Source: Anisakis pegreffii (Eukaryota > Nematoda > Chromadorea > Rhabditida > Anisakidae). Taken from it: a DNA stretch of 64,000 nucleotides. Position 1 is the first letter of the stretch, and each line of letters starts with the position of its first letter. Location of the stretch: contig JAPYMA010000200.1 of the NCBI GenBank assembly GCA_035041965.1, positions 1-64,000 of the forward strand, written 5' to 3'. Position numbers and translations under genes: made by a program. The notes under the pieces were generated by a model, which saw only the letters and a program-made list of their open reading frames with translations, made no database searches and was not told the DNA's origin. Shown here piece by piece: positions 62,792 to 64,000 of this stretch.

Positions 62792-64000
62792 TGAGCGATG
62801 AATTTTTGATGTTGGCTTCATGGGAGAACATGTGAATTGGTGGGCGATGAGAACGATGGATTGTATTGGTTTAAAGGTATAGCTGTAATAGAACAAACAA
62901 GGGTGATAATTGGAGATATTCTAAAGGGATTTGTTGAGTGGGTAAGTAAATGATGAAGAAAAGGCATAGGAAAGAAGAAGGAATTGACATTTGAGAGGGT
63001 TGATTTCAAAGGATTTCGATATTCAACAGTTTTATTGGGATAATGGTTTTGAAATGAAGAGTGTAAGGTAAGGGTTGGATATTGTATATCCATATCCATC
63101 CGATAACCGGATATATGAACGATGGGATATTGTATATCCATCGGATAGTAAACGCTGAGCTGAGCTTTAAAGCAGTATTCTTGCTGTTTCTTGTATGATA
63201 TTTATTTACTTAATGAGCAGTTAATCAAATCAAGCCTATTTGTTATGGCCAATATCCTCCCAAATATGACAACGTTCTTTCGTCTTTGACATGCTTCTTT
63301 CTTGCGCAGCTAACAACAACAATGATAGTGTCGGGAATGATCTGCTCTCTTCACAAAATTCTAATTTCGATTGCTGATTGATTTGGCGATTGATTCGATG
63401 ATTATTGATTGATCATCGATGAAAATTCGATTGAAATTATTGATTCGATTGAAATTCTTCAATTATTGATTGATCACAGAGTTTTGGCGACTGCTGACAT
63501 ATTTGGCGATAAATTATTTAGGTGGATAAAATCTTGATCAGAACTTGCATCGGTTTTGGGGAATGAGACTGGAAAGCAGTAAACAAGAAGAATGAATTGA
63601 AGGCGGCAGGCAAATAAGTTGTGAGAAGTTTGTTTACGAACAATTATTGTAAAGCGTTGGCAGTAATTAAGTGATTGAGTAATCCACTTAATTAGATATA
63701 ATTCATTTGATGACAACTTAGATGAAGTGTGAGAATGAAAACAGCTTAATGTGTTCGTAATGCTCAATATTTGAAGGGTGTGTGAAGTTTGATTGGGAGC
63801 ACGCAAGAGAATAATGACCAATGGAACGAGTGCTTCGAAAGCTTACGGATAGGGATTGCAGGCAGTAGAAGGGAAACGAATTGAGAACTAAAATTAAGTT
63901 GGTTCGATTGAAATGTTAGAATTGGTATATAGAATTGAGAGATTGTTTTAGGTTGAGTAGTTGAGGCAGGGTAAGGAACGTTTTGGTTGGTTGTTACAAC

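Larger units (their letters stand above)
53910..64000. other. 10-kb repeat-rich region without a supported gene
   Basis: No splice-consistent coding exon found on either strand. It holds a (GT)n run, a 20-bp ATGGATGGTGCCGG-type repeat (about 56840-56910), CAG/CTG tracts (54154, 57277, 57658, 58985, 60784), a 38-bp GATC-rich array, a GGAT run and a short repeat of GGGATATTGTATATCCAT (about 63070-63140). Confidence 0.45.

Noticed and set aside
1..64000. tRNA, rRNA or spliced-leader RNA genes
   Set aside because: Looked for by eye on both strands. No cloverleaf with A/B box consensus, rRNA core motif or SL-like sequence was convincing. A covariance-model scan would be needed to exclude them.

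Overview
This window is eukaryotic, metazoan nuclear DNA. It is AT-rich and full of microsatellites and short tandem repeats, and every gene I can support is split by GT-AG introns, many of them short (the smallest secure one is 35 nt). The gene content is a TRABID-type ubiquitin-system protein, a multi-Ig/FN3 adhesion receptor, a sex-peptide/myoinhibitory-peptide-type GPCR and a 14-3-3-like protein. This points to an invertebrate, probably an ecdysozoan; a nematode is plausible but not proven. No rRNA, tRNA, CRISPR array or bacterial-style operon was recognised.

Layout. (1) 12-1211, minus: first six exons of a strongly diverged 14-3-3-like protein that runs off the left edge. (2) About 3060-8575: a repeat block bounded by inverted copies of a 185-bp-period repeat. 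It encloses a GC-rich fold-back element (4319-4496) and a 200-bp satellite array (about 5001-6914). (3) 9466-10578, minus: a three-exon gene for an unrecognised 230-residue protein, with a small hAT-like MITE next to it. (4) 17638-22153, plus: a 17-exon TRABID/ZRANB1-like gene, 1023 residues, whose OTU domain has lost both the catalytic Cys and the catalytic His. (5) 24139-33577, minus: a 17-exon gene for a 1869-residue membrane protein with five Ig domains, two FN3 domains and one TM helix. One intron carries a 1.14-kb dispersed repeat that recurs almost unchanged at 52765-53909. (6) 33578-48542: about 15 kb without a supported gene. (7) 48543-51228, minus: eight exons of a peptide GPCR, lacking only its N-terminal exon. 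(8) 51229-64000: no supported gene apart from the second 1.14-kb repeat and tandem arrays.

The genes do not form one pathway. They look like independent neighbours separated by repeat-rich spacers. The most notable feature is that two signalling or ubiquitin-binding folds here (OTU and 14-3-3) keep the architecture but have lost the residues that normally do the chemistry or bind the ligand. I assembled the exon models by hand from splice consensus, reading-frame phase and remembered family motifs. The phases of the TRABID-like, Ig/FN3, GPCR and 230-residue models close exactly; the 14-3-3-like model needs one suspiciously short (23 nt) intron.
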